The translations under genes and the position numbers were made by a program. Positions 47,646 through 55,854 of a stretch of 64,000 bases of DNA are shown here, in pieces. How positions within the stretch are numbered: position 1 is the stretch's first letter; the number at the start of each line of letters is the position of its first letter. The stretch lies in NCBI GenBank assembly GCA_947644595.1, contig CANSAE010000009.1:1-64000 (forward strand), given 5' to 3'. Under the pieces are notes generated by a model. It was not told where the DNA came from. It ran no database searches and saw only the letters and a list, made by a program, of their open reading frames with translations. This stretch comes from an uncultured Clostridia bacterium. GTDB taxonomy: Bacteria; Bacillota; Clostridia; Oscillospirales; Oscillospiraceae.

Positions 47646-48602
47646 ATGAAGATTGCTATGATCGGTTCCGGTGCTGCCGGAAGCGTATTCGCAGCCTACT
47701 TAAAAAAGGGCGGCGCAGAATTGTATCTGGTGGACCGCTACCAGGCCCACATGGACAAAATCGCCCGGGATGGTCTTGTTTTTGTCACGCCCGCCGGAGA
47801 GGAAGTGCTGACAGGTTTCTACACGGCCCCCACTGCCGAACAGATCGGCATCATGGATATTGTGATTTTGATGGTAAAGGCCACCCAGACGGATTCCGTC
47901 ATGCCTACGGCCCTGCCCTGTATTGGCCCCGATACCGTAGTGGTATCTCTGCAAAACGGACTGGGAAATGACGACGTTTTGGCAAACTATCTGCCCACAG
48001 ACCGTATTATCTGCGGCTTCGGCACCATCGGGACCGAGCTTCCCCAGCCGGGCAAGTGCGTGTCCAAGCCGGAATCCGGTGTCATTATGCACTTCGGTGC
48101 CTCCCAAAAAAGTGCGCTGAATGATAGCGCTGGGCAATATCTCCAGAAAACTTTCATCAAGGGCGGTTGTGAGGCCCGGTACGAAGAAAATATCAAGCCT
48201 TTCATCTGGAAAAAGGCCATTTCCAATTCCGGATACAATACGCTGTCTGCCATTACCCGCATCAAGGTCGGCCCTGAAATTGCAGACCCCCACGGTCAAA
48301 GCCTGATTTGGCAAGTCTGGAAAGAGGGCTGTGAAGTGGCAAAGGCCGACGGCGCAGGCGACCTGTGGCCGGAACTCCAGGCAGAAATGCCCCGCCTGGC
48401 GGAGGGTTTCGCCACTTATTACCCATCCATGGCGCAGGATGTGCTCATCCACCAGCGCCAAACGGAAATCTCCGTTTTGAACGGCGCCATTGTGAAATAT
48501 GGCGAAAAATACGGTATCCCCACCCCTGTAAACTCTGTATTGACTGCCGTGATCTCCTGTATCCAGAATAATTACGACAAGCAGTACAAAGAAAATATAT
48601 GA
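47646..48602 (+). CDS. ketopantoate reductase-like (PanE/ApbA) oxidoreductase 1
   Basis: 318 residues from the ATG at 47646 (AAGGATG at 9 bases). The N-terminal Rossmann fold has GSGAAGSVFAAYL at 8-20 and SLQNGLGND. The C-terminal helical domain has the catalytic K-x3-N-x3-N pattern (KAISNSGYN) and the PSMAQDVLIHQRQTEI substrate segment. The family reduces 2-oxoacids with NADPH. No pantothenate genes are near, and a paralogue follows 22 bases later, so a different oxoacid is likely. Confidence 0.9.
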   Translation: MKIAMIGSGAAGSVFAAYLKKGGAELYLVDRYQAHMDKIARDGLVFVTPAGEEVLTGFYTAPTAEQIGIMDIVILMVKATQTDSVMPTALPCIGPDTVVVSLQNGLGNDDVLANYLPTDRIICGFGTIGTELPQPGKCVSKPESGVIMHFGASQKSALNDSAGQYLQKTFIKGGCEARYEENIKPFIWKKAISNSGYNTLSAITRIKVGPEIADPHGQSLIWQVWKEGCEVAKADGAGDLWPELQAEMPRLAEGFATYYPSMAQDVLIHQRQTEISVLNGAIVKYGEKYGIPTPVNSVLTAVISCIQNNYDKQYKENI

Positions 48603-48624
48603 AAAAGAATTTGGAGGAAATCAA

Positions 48625-49617
48625 ATGAAAATTGCAATGTATGGTTCCGGCGCTGCCGGTAGCGTATTCGCTTCCTACCTGCGCAAGGGCGGCGCGGACA
48701 TGATCCTGATCGACCGCTATAAAGAGCACATGGACAAAGTTGCCAAGGACGGCATGAAGTTCACCATCCACCAGCAGGAGGGCGGCGAATATAAAGACAT
48801 CATCACTCAACTCACCGGTTTCCGTACTTACTCCAGCGCCGCTGATGCCGCTGCTGCAGAAGGTAAAGTGGATGTCATCATCTACATGACCAAGGCCACC
48901 CAACTGCGTCAGGCCATTCAGGACTCCATGCCTGTGGTCGGCGACGACACCGTCGTAGTGGAGCTCATCAACGGTCTGGGCAACGACGACAAGCTGTTTG
49001 AGGTATTCCCCAAGAATCGCTGCGTCATCGGTTCCGGCGTTCTGGGCACCGCGATGCCTGAGCCTGGTTCCTGCGTGTCCACTCCCTCCGGTGACGTACA
49101 GATGAACTTCGGCGCTGCCGAGCGCAGCGAGCGCACCGACGCAGTCTGTGAGCACATGCTCAAGTGCTACCGTGATGGCGGCTGCGACGCTTACTGGAGA
49201 AAGGATGACATCTACTACTACATCTGGAAGAAAGTCATCGTCAACGCCACAGTGAACACCTGCTGTGCCGCTACCCGTCTGAAGATCAAGTACGTGGCCG
49301 ACTGCAAGCCCGGCTATGCCCTGTTTGAAGGTGTTGTCCGTGAGGCCGCTGCTGTGGCCACTGCCCGCGGCACCAAGATCGACGCCGATGACTTCCTGGC
49401 CCATGACCTGGCTGACATCATCACCAACATCGGTGACTACTACCCCTCCATGTGCCAGGACGCGCTGATGCACAAGCGTCAGACCGAGATCTCCGTGCTG
49501 AACGGACAGATCTCCGAGTACGGCAAAGAGTTGGGCATTCCCACCCCCACCAACGACATCCTGACATTGGTCATCTCTTGCATCCAGGAGAACTACGACA
49601 ACCAGTACCAGGGCTAA
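48625..49617 (+). CDS. ketopantoate reductase-like (PanE/ApbA) oxidoreductase 2
   Basis: 330 residues, a clear paralogue of the preceding gene: shared N-terminus MKIAM-GSGAAGSVFA, matching KVIVNATVN catalytic pattern, and near-identical C-terminal region (QTEISVLNG, VISCIQ-NYD). It is about 12 residues longer, mostly at 50-80. Codons are strongly C/G-ending, unlike copy 1, suggesting much higher expression. Ribosome site GGAGG; terminator at 49628-49659. Two diverged copies side by side could act on related substrates or as a hetero-oligomer. Confidence 0.9.
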   Translation: MKIAMYGSGAAGSVFASYLRKGGADMILIDRYKEHMDKVAKDGMKFTIHQQEGGEYKDIITQLTGFRTYSSAADAAAAEGKVDVIIYMTKATQLRQAIQDSMPVVGDDTVVVELINGLGNDDKLFEVFPKNRCVIGSGVLGTAMPEPGSCVSTPSGDVQMNFGAAERSERTDAVCEHMLKCYRDGGCDAYWRKDDIYYYIWKKVIVNATVNTCCAATRLKIKYVADCKPGYALFEGVVREAAAVATARGTKIDADDFLAHDLADIITNIGDYYPSMCQDALMHKRQTEISVLNGQISEYGKELGIPTPTNDILTLVISCIQENYDNQYQG

Positions 49618-49627
49618 AACAGTTCAA

Positions 49628-49659
49628 AAAAAGCTCCCGGAAAATGCCGGGAGCTTTTT
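49628..49659 (+). terminator. terminator of the reductase pair
   Basis: A 13-bp stem (49628-49640 with 49647-49659) followed by ATTTTTT. Confidence 0.92.
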
Positions 49660-49751
49660 ATTTTTTCTTGCGCTTGTACAACGGACCGCCCACTGGAAAA
49701 ATTGCACAATCCTTCTTTCGTTTTTTGTCACTAAAAATCCACTTTCCGTGC

Positions 49752-49809
49752 TTGTTCTATTTGGAACAATATGCTATACTATTCACAAGGAATTGGGACA
49801 ATGTGTCCC
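49752..49809 (+). promoter_or_regulatory. promoter and operator-like palindromes of the BaiE-like gene
   Basis: TTGTTC (49752-49757), 17-base spacer, TATACT (49775-49780). The palindrome TTGTTC-N6-GAACAA (49752-49769) covers the -35, and GGGACA-ATG-TGTCCC (49795-49809) lies in the early transcribed region. Both could bind a regulator such as the GntR protein nearby. Confidence 0.6.
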
Positions 49810-49849
49810 TATTTTATTGTAAGGAACTATTTTAAGGAGGATTTTACCA

Positions 49850-50401
49850 ATGGAAGATTTGATGAAGAGAGTAGAACGGCTGGAAGCCATCGCCGCGATT
49901 GAAAAGCTGCAGGGCAAGTACTACCGTTGCCTGGACTGCAAGCTGTGGGATGAGATGGCGGAAGTGTTCGCCCCCAAGATTCACACCTCTTTCTCTGACG
50001 GCCGTGTGGTGTTCGATCACTATGACGGCGAAGACGGCCTGCGCGGCTTCTATGAGGCCAATATGAACGACAGCGCTCAGATTTCTCAGCACAACGGCCA
50101 CACCCCCGAGATTGACGTTGCCGAGGATTGCATGAGCGCCCACGCCAAGTGGTACCTGCATGACTATCTGGTCATCCTAGGCACCAACTGGAACGTCCGC
50201 GGCACTGCCATCTATGACATTGACTACGCCAAGATCGACGGCGAGTGGAAAATCACCGCCATCGGCTACAAGCGCATCTACGAGGAGACCTGGAGCCGCG
50301 GCATCAAGGAGATGAAGTACTTCGTCACCGAGAATATGTTCGGCAAGGGCGGCCACAAGGGCGCTGTCACTATCCAAGGCGACAGACAGCTGAAAAAGTA
50401 A
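49850..50401 (+). CDS. SnoaL/NTF2-fold protein resembling bile acid 7alpha-dehydratase BaiE
   Basis: 183 residues, an alpha+beta-barrel of the SnoaL-like dehydratase/isomerase superfamily. It is strikingly like BaiE, the 7alpha-dehydratase of Clostridium scindens: GKYYRCLDCKLWDE, ISQHNGHTPEI, KWYLHDYLVI, KIDGEWKI and GYKRIYEETW each match a BaiE segment. As I recall the BaiE structure, its active site uses Tyr30, Asp35, His83, Asp106 and Arg146; here Y24, D29, H81/H84, D105 and R142 occupy these places. An extra C-terminal tail of about 20 residues is present. No other bai gene is adjacent, so the substrate is open. High C/G-ending codon bias and strong AAGGAGG suggest abundance. Confidence 0.82.
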   Translation: MEDLMKRVERLEAIAAIEKLQGKYYRCLDCKLWDEMAEVFAPKIHTSFSDGRVVFDHYDGEDGLRGFYEANMNDSAQISQHNGHTPEIDVAEDCMSAHAKWYLHDYLVILGTNWNVRGTAIYDIDYAKIDGEWKITAIGYKRIYEETWSRGIKEMKYFVTENMFGKGGHKGAVTIQGDRQLKK

Positions 50402-50452
50402 AATCAGTAAAAAAATCCCGGCGCAAAAGCGCCGGGATTTTTTTACTGATTT
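50401..50452. terminator. very long bidirectional terminator
   Basis: A perfect 24-bp stem (50401-50424 with 50429-50452), loop AAAA, containing A7/T7 runs. It starts at the last base of the BaiE-like stop codon. Confidence 0.95.
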
Positions 50453-50552
50453 TAGAGGGCGCAACGAAAATTTTCCCTGACAGGCTATCCTTTTTTCTTA
50501 TATCGGTGTTATAACAGATAGAAAGTACTTTCATTCCGGAGGGAGGGACAGC

Positions 50553-51059
50553 ATGGACGAAGATATGCGGCTTATCCGCAAAATGCAGGCGGGAAATGAA
50601 TCTGCCATTGAACGCTTTGTCACGAAATATTATCCCGACATTCTGAACTATTGCTTTCGTCATCTCCCTTCCCAGCAGGATGCAGAAGATATCACGCAGG
50701 AGACCTTCGCCCGGTTCTTCCGCCATTTTGAGCGGTACCGGCACTACGGAAAGGCAAAAAATTACCTCTATGTCATCGCCCGCCATCTCTGCGCCGACTA
50801 TTATCATGAGATATCCCCACCGCTTTCAATACCGGAATCTCCGCCCGGTACAAATGTGGAAATCCGGATGGATTTGGCTGCCGCACTGGCTCAACTCGAT
50901 CCGGCACTGCGTGAGGTCATCATCCTTCATTATTTTCAGGGCCTTAAATTTCGGGAGATCGCGGATATTCTGAGTGTTGGGCTGCCATTGGTCAAGTACC
51001 GTCACGCCCGCGCCAAATCCCAATTACAAGACCTATTACGAGAGGAGGGTACCCTATGA
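50553..51059 (+). CDS. ECF-type RNA polymerase sigma factor
   Basis: 168 residues. Region 2 spans about 10-80 (FVTKYYPDILNYCFRHLPSQQDAEDITQETFARFF) and region 4 about 105-160 (LDPALREVIILHYFQGLKFREIADILSVGLPLVKYRHARAKSQL). No region 3, as expected for an ECF factor. It is the first gene of an overlapping operon with a membrane protein and an ABC exporter, which suggests regulation of its own exporter in response to an envelope signal. Ribosome site GGAGGGAGG. Confidence 0.92.
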   Translation: MDEDMRLIRKMQAGNESAIERFVTKYYPDILNYCFRHLPSQQDAEDITQETFARFFRHFERYRHYGKAKNYLYVIARHLCADYYHEISPPLSIPESPPGTNVEIRMDLAAALAQLDPALREVIILHYFQGLKFREIADILSVGLPLVKYRHARAKSQLQDLLREEGTL

Positions 51060-51808
51060 ACCATCTGGAGCAGACATTATACACCATGGGTAAAACAGGA
51101 CCGTCACCGGACTGTTCAGCCGTCACTGTTGCTGTTTCTCGGTCAATTCTTGAATATTATGTCAACCAATTTGAACAAAAGCTGTCTTACTTTGATTTCC
51201 TCTTCTTTCAGGCGCACACGATGCAAAAACGCTGGTGGGTCCTGCAGGCCGCTCTGCTTTTCACGTTGTGGTACCTGATGGGAACTGTGTCCGGATTCCC
51301 GGAGCTGCGGCGTATGACCGCTGTGTTCATCCCTTTGTTTGTCATCGCAGCGGTACCGGAGCTTTGGAAAAATCTGCGGGAGCAGGCCATTGAAGTAGAA
51401 AATGCCGCCTACTTTACCTTACGGCAGATTTTCTCCGCCCGACTCACTATTTTCGCAGTGGTGGACCTGACGCTGCTGACCGCGTTTTGCGCGTTATCCA
51501 TTGGAATGGGACGCATCGTGTTAGTACAGGTCCTCTCGGAATTCCTACTGCCCTTTACAGTCACCTGCTGCATCTGCTTCCGAGTACTGTGCTGCCGGAA
51601 GTATCATTCCGATGTTCTGGCGGTGGTGCTTTGCATGGTATGGACGGTTCTGTGGGCGCAGCTGGTGGTCCACGGCGCGGTCTACGAACACATTTCCGGC
51701 CCCATTTGGGCCGGACTGGTGCTGGTGGCTATGGGATATCTGGTCCTGTGTGTCCGCCGCGTATTCAAACAAACACAAGATTGGAGTGAATCCATCACAT
51801 GGAATTGA
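51056..51808 (+). CDS. membrane protein, possible anti-sigma factor
   Basis: 250 residues. The N-terminal 60 are cytoplasmic, followed by about six membrane helices (near 62-80, 88-105, 128-150, 155-175, 185-205 and 215-235). The start overlaps the sigma stop by 4 bases (ATGA). No zinc HxxxCxxC motif of ZAS anti-sigma factors is present. Gene pairing suggests an anti-sigma or exporter accessory role; the family itself is not recognised. Confidence 0.75.
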   Translation: MNHLEQTLYTMGKTGPSPDCSAVTVAVSRSILEYYVNQFEQKLSYFDFLFFQAHTMQKRWWVLQAALLFTLWYLMGTVSGFPELRRMTAVFIPLFVIAAVPELWKNLREQAIEVENAAYFTLRQIFSARLTIFAVVDLTLLTAFCALSIGMGRIVLVQVLSEFLLPFTVTCCICFRVLCCRKYHSDVLAVVLCMVWTVLWAQLVVHGAVYEHISGPIWAGLVLVAMGYLVLCVRRVFKQTQDWSESITWN

Positions 51809-52686
51809 CCTTACACGAACTGACTAAGCAGTTCAACCACTTCACCGCCGTGGACCGGGTATCCTGTACCATGGAAAACGGCGTTTACGGACTGCTGGGC
51901 GTGAATGGTGCCGGAAAAACCACCCTCATGCGGATGCTGTGTACCCTTATTACTCCCACAGCGGGCAGTATCACGTTAGACGGGCAGGATATTTTCCAAA
52001 TGGGTGCCCAATACCGTCAGATGCTGGGCTATCTGCCCCAGGACTTCGGCTATTACCCGGACTTTACCGCCGAGGACTACCTCTTATATGTGGCCTCTCT
52101 CAAGGCGCTCAGGCCCATGGCGGCTCGGCAGCGAGTGAACGAGCTGCTACACAGGGTGGGGCTGGAATCTGTCCGCAAAAAGAAGGTGAAGACCTTCTCC
52201 GGCGGCATGAAGCGTCGTCTGGGCGTGGCCCAGGCGGTGCTGAATGACCCGGCCATCCTGATTCTGGACGAACCCACCGCGGGACTGGACCCCAACGAGC
52301 GTATCCGCTTCCGCAATCTCATCAGTGAGCTTGCCCAGGACCGTCTGGTGCTGCTGAGCACCCACATCGTGTCCGACGTGGAGTACATCGCCGGGGAAAT
52401 TTTCCTAATGAAAGACGGAAAAATCGCCCATTCCGGGCCGACTGCCGACCTGATCTCCGCCATATCCGACCAAGTGTGGCTGTGCACCGTCCCCCGGCGA
52501 GAGGTGGACACCTTCGCCCGGGTCTACAAAGTCGCCAACGTCCGGCTGGACAGCGCCGGGGCCCAGCTGCGCATTCTGGCGCCCCAGCCCCCTACCCCGG
52601 ACGCGGTCCCGGCGGAAGTCACGCTGGAGGATGTGTTCCTGTCCTACTTCGGCGAAACGGGAGGTGAGATGAATGACACGGTATGA
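51799..52686 (+). CDS. ABC transporter ATP-binding protein
   Basis: 295 residues. Walker A GVNGAGKTT at about 34-42, Q-loop YLPQDFGYY, signature FSGGMKRRLGVAQA, Walker B ILILDEPTAGLD and the H-loop STHIV. The C-terminal 70 residues are an exporter-type extension. It energises the permease encoded next. Starts inside the previous gene (10-base overlap) and ends 14 bases inside the permease gene. Confidence 0.95.
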   Translation: MELTLHELTKQFNHFTAVDRVSCTMENGVYGLLGVNGAGKTTLMRMLCTLITPTAGSITLDGQDIFQMGAQYRQMLGYLPQDFGYYPDFTAEDYLLYVASLKALRPMAARQRVNELLHRVGLESVRKKKVKTFSGGMKRRLGVAQAVLNDPAILILDEPTAGLDPNERIRFRNLISELAQDRLVLLSTHIVSDVEYIAGEIFLMKDGKIAHSGPTADLISAISDQVWLCTVPRREVDTFARVYKVANVRLDSAGAQLRILAPQPPTPDAVPAEVTLEDVFLSYFGETGGEMNDTV

Positions 52687-53917
52687 GCTGAAAAAGGTAT
52701 TCTCTCAGCGCATCAATCAAATCGCCGCGGTCCTATTGGCGGCTTTGACCGCCTTTTGCATCTGGTTGGGGATGACCTCTGTCAGTTATTCTGTGGTAGA
52801 CAACACCCTCCCCGACGGTGCCAGGCATCTTTCCGGTGCGGTAGCGGCCGCGCGACTGCGGGAGGACGCCATCCCCTACTGCGGCGCATTCACCGAGGAT
52901 GTGCTGCGGCAGGTGATTTCCGACAATCAGGCCGTGCAGTCCCTGCCGGAAGCTCAGTCCGACAGCATCCCCGATAAGAACTATATCTACATGCTCACCC
53001 AGGGCTATCGGGATATCCGCAGCCTGGTGGCCGGACTCTATGTGGGATTTCAGGACTACGACTACTACACGCTCGACCATTTACAGCCAGAGGACGCGGA
53101 CCGGCTCTATACCCTGCGGACGCAGAATCTCATGACATGGCTGGATTCCGAGGACATCAATTTATCCCCTGTCAAGCAGCAGTTTCTCATCGACCGGTAC
53201 AACGCACTGGAAACACCCATGACTTACCATCCCTACAATGGCTGGGAATCGATTTCTGAATACGCTCCCACCCTGCTGATGGTCATGACTTTTCTCATCG
53301 GCTTTTTGGTCGCAGGCATTTTTGCCAGAGAAAAACAGCATAAAGCGGACGCCATCTTTTACTCCACTTACCACGGGCGGAAAAAAGCCGTCTGGGCTAA
53401 GGTAAAGGCGGGACTGGTCATCACCAACGGTGCCTTCTGGACCTGTACGCTGGTCTATTCCGGCGTTTTACTGCTCCTGCTGAGCGCTTCCGGATGGGAT
53501 ACCCCCATCCAATTTCAAAACTGGAAAAGCTTTTACAACATTACTATGCTCCAACGGTATCTGCTCATGGTCCTCGGTGGCTGGGTCTCCGTGAATTTCA
53601 TTTCCCTGCTGTGCATGCTGGTCTCTGCCAAAACCAATTCCAGCATGGTGTCCGTCAGTATTCCCTTCGCCATCATGTTTGCGCCGGTGGTTCTGAGCGG
53701 CATCCATGCCGCAGACGGCACGCTGATTGCCAACCTCATCAGTCTTCTACCGGACCAGCTTTTGCAGGTCTCTGTGGTGCTCAACCGCTTTAACCTGTAC
53801 AATCTCTTCGGCAATATCTGCGGTTCTATCCACATCCTCCCTTGGCTGTATCTCATTTTCTCCTTGCTGCTCATCCCAGCTATTTACCGGGTATACCGCA
53901 AGAAGCAGGTCACATAA
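52673..53917 (+). CDS. ABC transporter permease
   Basis: 414 residues. One N-terminal helix (about 13-33) is followed by a large extracytoplasmic domain (about 35-195) and five or six further helices between about 198 and 405, an ABC-2-like layout. The ATG follows GGAGGTGAG, located within the ABC gene. The substrate is unknown; with the ECF sigma factor, a lipid, peptide or antibiotic exporter is plausible. Confidence 0.85.
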   Translation: MTRYELKKVFSQRINQIAAVLLAALTAFCIWLGMTSVSYSVVDNTLPDGARHLSGAVAAARLREDAIPYCGAFTEDVLRQVISDNQAVQSLPEAQSDSIPDKNYIYMLTQGYRDIRSLVAGLYVGFQDYDYYTLDHLQPEDADRLYTLRTQNLMTWLDSEDINLSPVKQQFLIDRYNALETPMTYHPYNGWESISEYAPTLLMVMTFLIGFLVAGIFAREKQHKADAIFYSTYHGRKKAVWAKVKAGLVITNGAFWTCTLVYSGVLLLLLSASGWDTPIQFQNWKSFYNITMLQRYLLMVLGGWVSVNFISLLCMLVSAKTNSSMVSVSIPFAIMFAPVVLSGIHAADGTLIANLISLLPDQLLQVSVVLNRFNLYNLFGNICGSIHILPWLYLIFSLLLIPAIYRVYRKKQVT

Positions 53918-53952
53918 AAAATCCCCGGCATCCGTGGATGCCGGGGATTTTT
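53917..53952. terminator. bidirectional terminator
   Basis: A perfect 17-bp stem (53917-53933 with 53936-53952) between the exporter operon and the convergent PfpI gene. Confidence 0.95.
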
Positions 53953-53960
53953 CGCTCCTC

Positions 53961-54539
53961 TTAAATTTCAAACTTGGCGCCCATGAGCTTGACAAACTCA
54001 CGAACGATGGCAGTATCGCCAGGCCATGCAGGCGCAGTGACCAGATTGCGGTCCACCACAGCCTCATCTGCCGGGACCTCCACATATTCACCGCCGGCAA
54101 TTGTAATATCCGGACCGACAGCGGGATACGCAGTGGCCTTATAACCGTGGAGCACGCCGGCAGCAGCCAAGACCTGGGGTCCGTGGCAGATGGCCGCGAC
54201 GGGTTTTTTCGCAGCGAAGAATTCCCGCACGATCTCCCGTACCCGGGGATTTAGGCGGATATACTCTGGTGCCCGGCCGCCGGTGATGAACAGGCCCTCG
54301 TATTCTTCCGTCTTGACCACGTCAAAATCGGCGGTCAGGGCAAAGTTGTGGCCCCGGAGTTCTGTGTAGGTCTGCTCGCCCAAGAAGTCATGGACCGCGG
54401 TTGCAACAGTGTCCCCCGCCTTTTTGTCCGGGCAGACGGCATCCACCTGGTAGCCTAGCATGGACATGGCCTGGAACGGCACCATGGTCTCATAATCCTC
54501 AGTAAAATCGCCGCAAAGCAGCAAAACCTTTTTAGCCAT
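53961..54539 (-). CDS. DJ-1/PfpI family protein
   Basis: 192 residues, complete. The nucleophile elbow reads [14 protein letters not shown] with Cys at about 118 followed by His, and the upstream acid is in [17 protein letters not shown]. Members act as glyoxalase III-like deglycases, chaperones or peptidases. Ribosome site GGAGGA; promoter at 54583-54611. The next gene upstream on the same strand ends in its own terminator, so this is a single-gene unit. Confidence 0.93.
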   Translation of the reverse strand: MAKKVLLLCGDFTEDYETMVPFQAMSMLGYQVDAVCPDKKAGDTVATAVHDFLGEQTYTELRGHNFALTADFDVVKTEEYEGLFITGGRAPEYIRLNPRVREIVREFFAAKKPVAAICHGPQVLAAAGVLHGYKATAYPAVGPDITIAGGEYVEVPADEAVVDRNLVTAPAWPGDTAIVREFVKLMGAKFEI

Positions 54540-54582
54540 ATAAATTCCTCCAATTTGTAGTGCTTTTCAAATATACAGGGAT

Positions 54583-54611
54583 ATTTTAACATATTTTTCG
54601 TGGTACGTCAA
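54583..54611 (-). promoter_or_regulatory. promoter of the PfpI gene
   Basis: Minus strand TTGACG (54606-54611), 17-base spacer, TAAAAT (54583-54588). Confidence 0.75.
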
Positions 54612-54666
54612 TGTCATTTGTACACATCCTCCAATTTTTCAAATTTCTATAAAATCTTACAAAATA

Positions 54667-54697
54667 AAAAGGACTGCCCTTGTCGGACAGTCCTTTT
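54667..54697 (-). terminator. terminator of the zinc-ribbon/BIG2 gene
   Basis: AAAAGGACTGTCCG-ACAA-GGGCAGTCCTTTTTATT on the minus strand, about 12 paired bases with one mismatch, then a T-rich tail. Confidence 0.85.
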
Positions 54698-54702
54698 AAG
54701 CA

Positions 54703-55332
54703 TCATGACCTTGCGTATACCGTACAGGTGGCCTCTACGCCAAAGCAGCTGGCTGTAATCGTTGCTTTTCCGGTGGTACCGACACCGGTGACCATACCGC
54801 TGTCAGACACCGTGCATACCTCGGGGGCAGAGCTGGACCAAACTACAGGCGTCACAGAGCCTTCCGGCAGAATGGGATAAATCTCTGCCGTAAGCTGTAC
54901 ATTCTCACCCGGCCGGATCGTGAACTCCTGCATTGTTGAACCGCTATACTTGAGCGTCACGCTGGTGATGGTTGGCGTCGGTGTTGGGGTGGGCGTGGGC
55001 GTGGGCGTGGGCGTCGGCGTCACATCCGCAGTCGGCGTCGGCGTTGGGGTGGGCGTTGTTTTAACGCCTGTTCTGGTATTCAGACTAGTCGTAATGAGCA
55101 CAATGGTAGCCAACACCACTGCAACGACAAGAATCACAGCAAAGGTCATCTGCCACCGGGCATTTACTTGAGCCTGCTCATTGGCGTAGGTCCCCGCCAC
55201 CGTTCCGGAAGTTGTACCCGGGGCTCGCTGGGACTGCTTGGATTTTCTCGTGCCGCACTTGGGGCACGTACTTTGCAACACAGAATATTCAGTGCCGCAC
55301 CGGCGGCATTTTACACGGGGAATCAAATTCAT
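54703..55332 (-). CDS. zinc-ribbon, membrane-anchored BIG2-domain protein
   Basis: 209 residues. An N-terminal zinc ribbon (CRRCG at 9-13, CPKCG at 23-27) and a polar stretch lead to one membrane helix (about 62-83). Then follows a Thr-Pro repeat linker (about 92-120) and a C-terminal bacterial Ig-like group 2 domain (about 125-207, with LTAEIYPILPEGSVTPVVWSSSAPEVCTVSDSGMVTGVGTGKATITA-type pattern). The topology places the Ig domain outside. Function unknown. The linker is encoded by near-perfect hexamer repeats. Ribosome site GGAGGGG. Confidence 0.85.
   Translation of the reverse strand: MNLIPRVKCRRCGTEYSVLQSTCPKCGTRKSKQSQRAPGTTSGTVAGTYANEQAQVNARWQMTFAVILVVAVVLATIVLITTSLNTRTGVKTTPTPTPTPTADVTPTPTPTPTPTPTPTPTITSVTLKYSGSTMQEFTIRPGENVQLTAEIYPILPEGSVTPVVWSSSAPEVCTVSDSGMVTGVGTTGKATITASCFGVEATCTVYARS
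54975..55070 (-). repeat. hexanucleotide repeat tract coding Thr-Pro linker
   Basis: On the plus strand, tandem GGCGTGG/GGCGTCG-type hexamers (complement ACGCCC units), interrupted once by ACATCCGCAGTC. Copy number could vary by slippage in whole codon pairs without frameshift. Confidence 0.8.
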
Positions 55333-55410
55333 GCAAATCCCCTCCGTTTCTTCAGACTGTTTTTATTTTACTATTTTCCCCGCGTTTCGTCAAGTGCCGC
55401 CTTTGAAGTC

Positions 55411-55439
55411 TTGCGGGAAAAGAGGGCTTGTGGTAAAAT
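55411..55439 (+). promoter_or_regulatory. promoter of the yjbR-GNAT operon
   Basis: TTGCGG (55411-55416), 17-base spacer, TAAAAT (55434-55439). Confidence 0.65.
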
Positions 55440-55466
55440 AATGGAAATAAACTGGAGGTATTCGCC

Positions 55467-55841
55467 ATGCCATTTCAAGAGCCTATCACCAACAAACTGC
55501 TGCGCTATGCAAAGCGGGCCTACAGCACGGCTCCGGAATATCTCTGGGCACGGCTGCCGGATGCCGCCATTCTGCGGCGGCCAGACAACCGGAAATGGTA
55601 CGCGCTTTTCATGGTCGTGGACCACTGCAAGCTGGGGTTGGCAGAGAACGGGGGTATAGAGGCCATCAACCTCAAAGCGGACCCCGCGATCATTGACAGT
55701 CTCCTCCCCCGCCCGGGCTTTTTCCCGGCCTATCATATGAACAAGACCCACTGGTTCACCGCCCTGCTGGATGGTACTGTTCCATATGAGGAACTGCGCC
55801 AATTGCTGAAATACAGCTACATCTGCGCGGGAAAGAAATAA
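55467..55841 (+). CDS. MmcQ/YjbR family protein
   Basis: 124 residues. The fold is recognised by WARLPDAAILRRPDNRKWYALFMVV near the start, LKADPAIIDSLLPRPGFFPAYHMNKTHW in the middle and the C-terminal YEELRQLLKYSYICA. Members are double-wing DNA-binding-like proteins of unclear role. Ribosome site GGAGG. Forms an operon with a GNAT acetyltransferase and a small membrane protein. Confidence 0.9.
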   Translation: MPFQEPITNKLLRYAKRAYSTAPEYLWARLPDAAILRRPDNRKWYALFMVVDHCKLGLAENGGIEAINLKADPAIIDSLLPRPGFFPAYHMNKTHWFTALLDGTVPYEELRQLLKYSYICAGKK

Positions 55842-55854
55842 GGAGGCATCCATC

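Noticed and set aside
54975..55070. CRISPR-like repeat array
   Set aside because: Units are six bases, in frame within a coding region, without spacers. No CRISPR array or cas gene was seen in the window.
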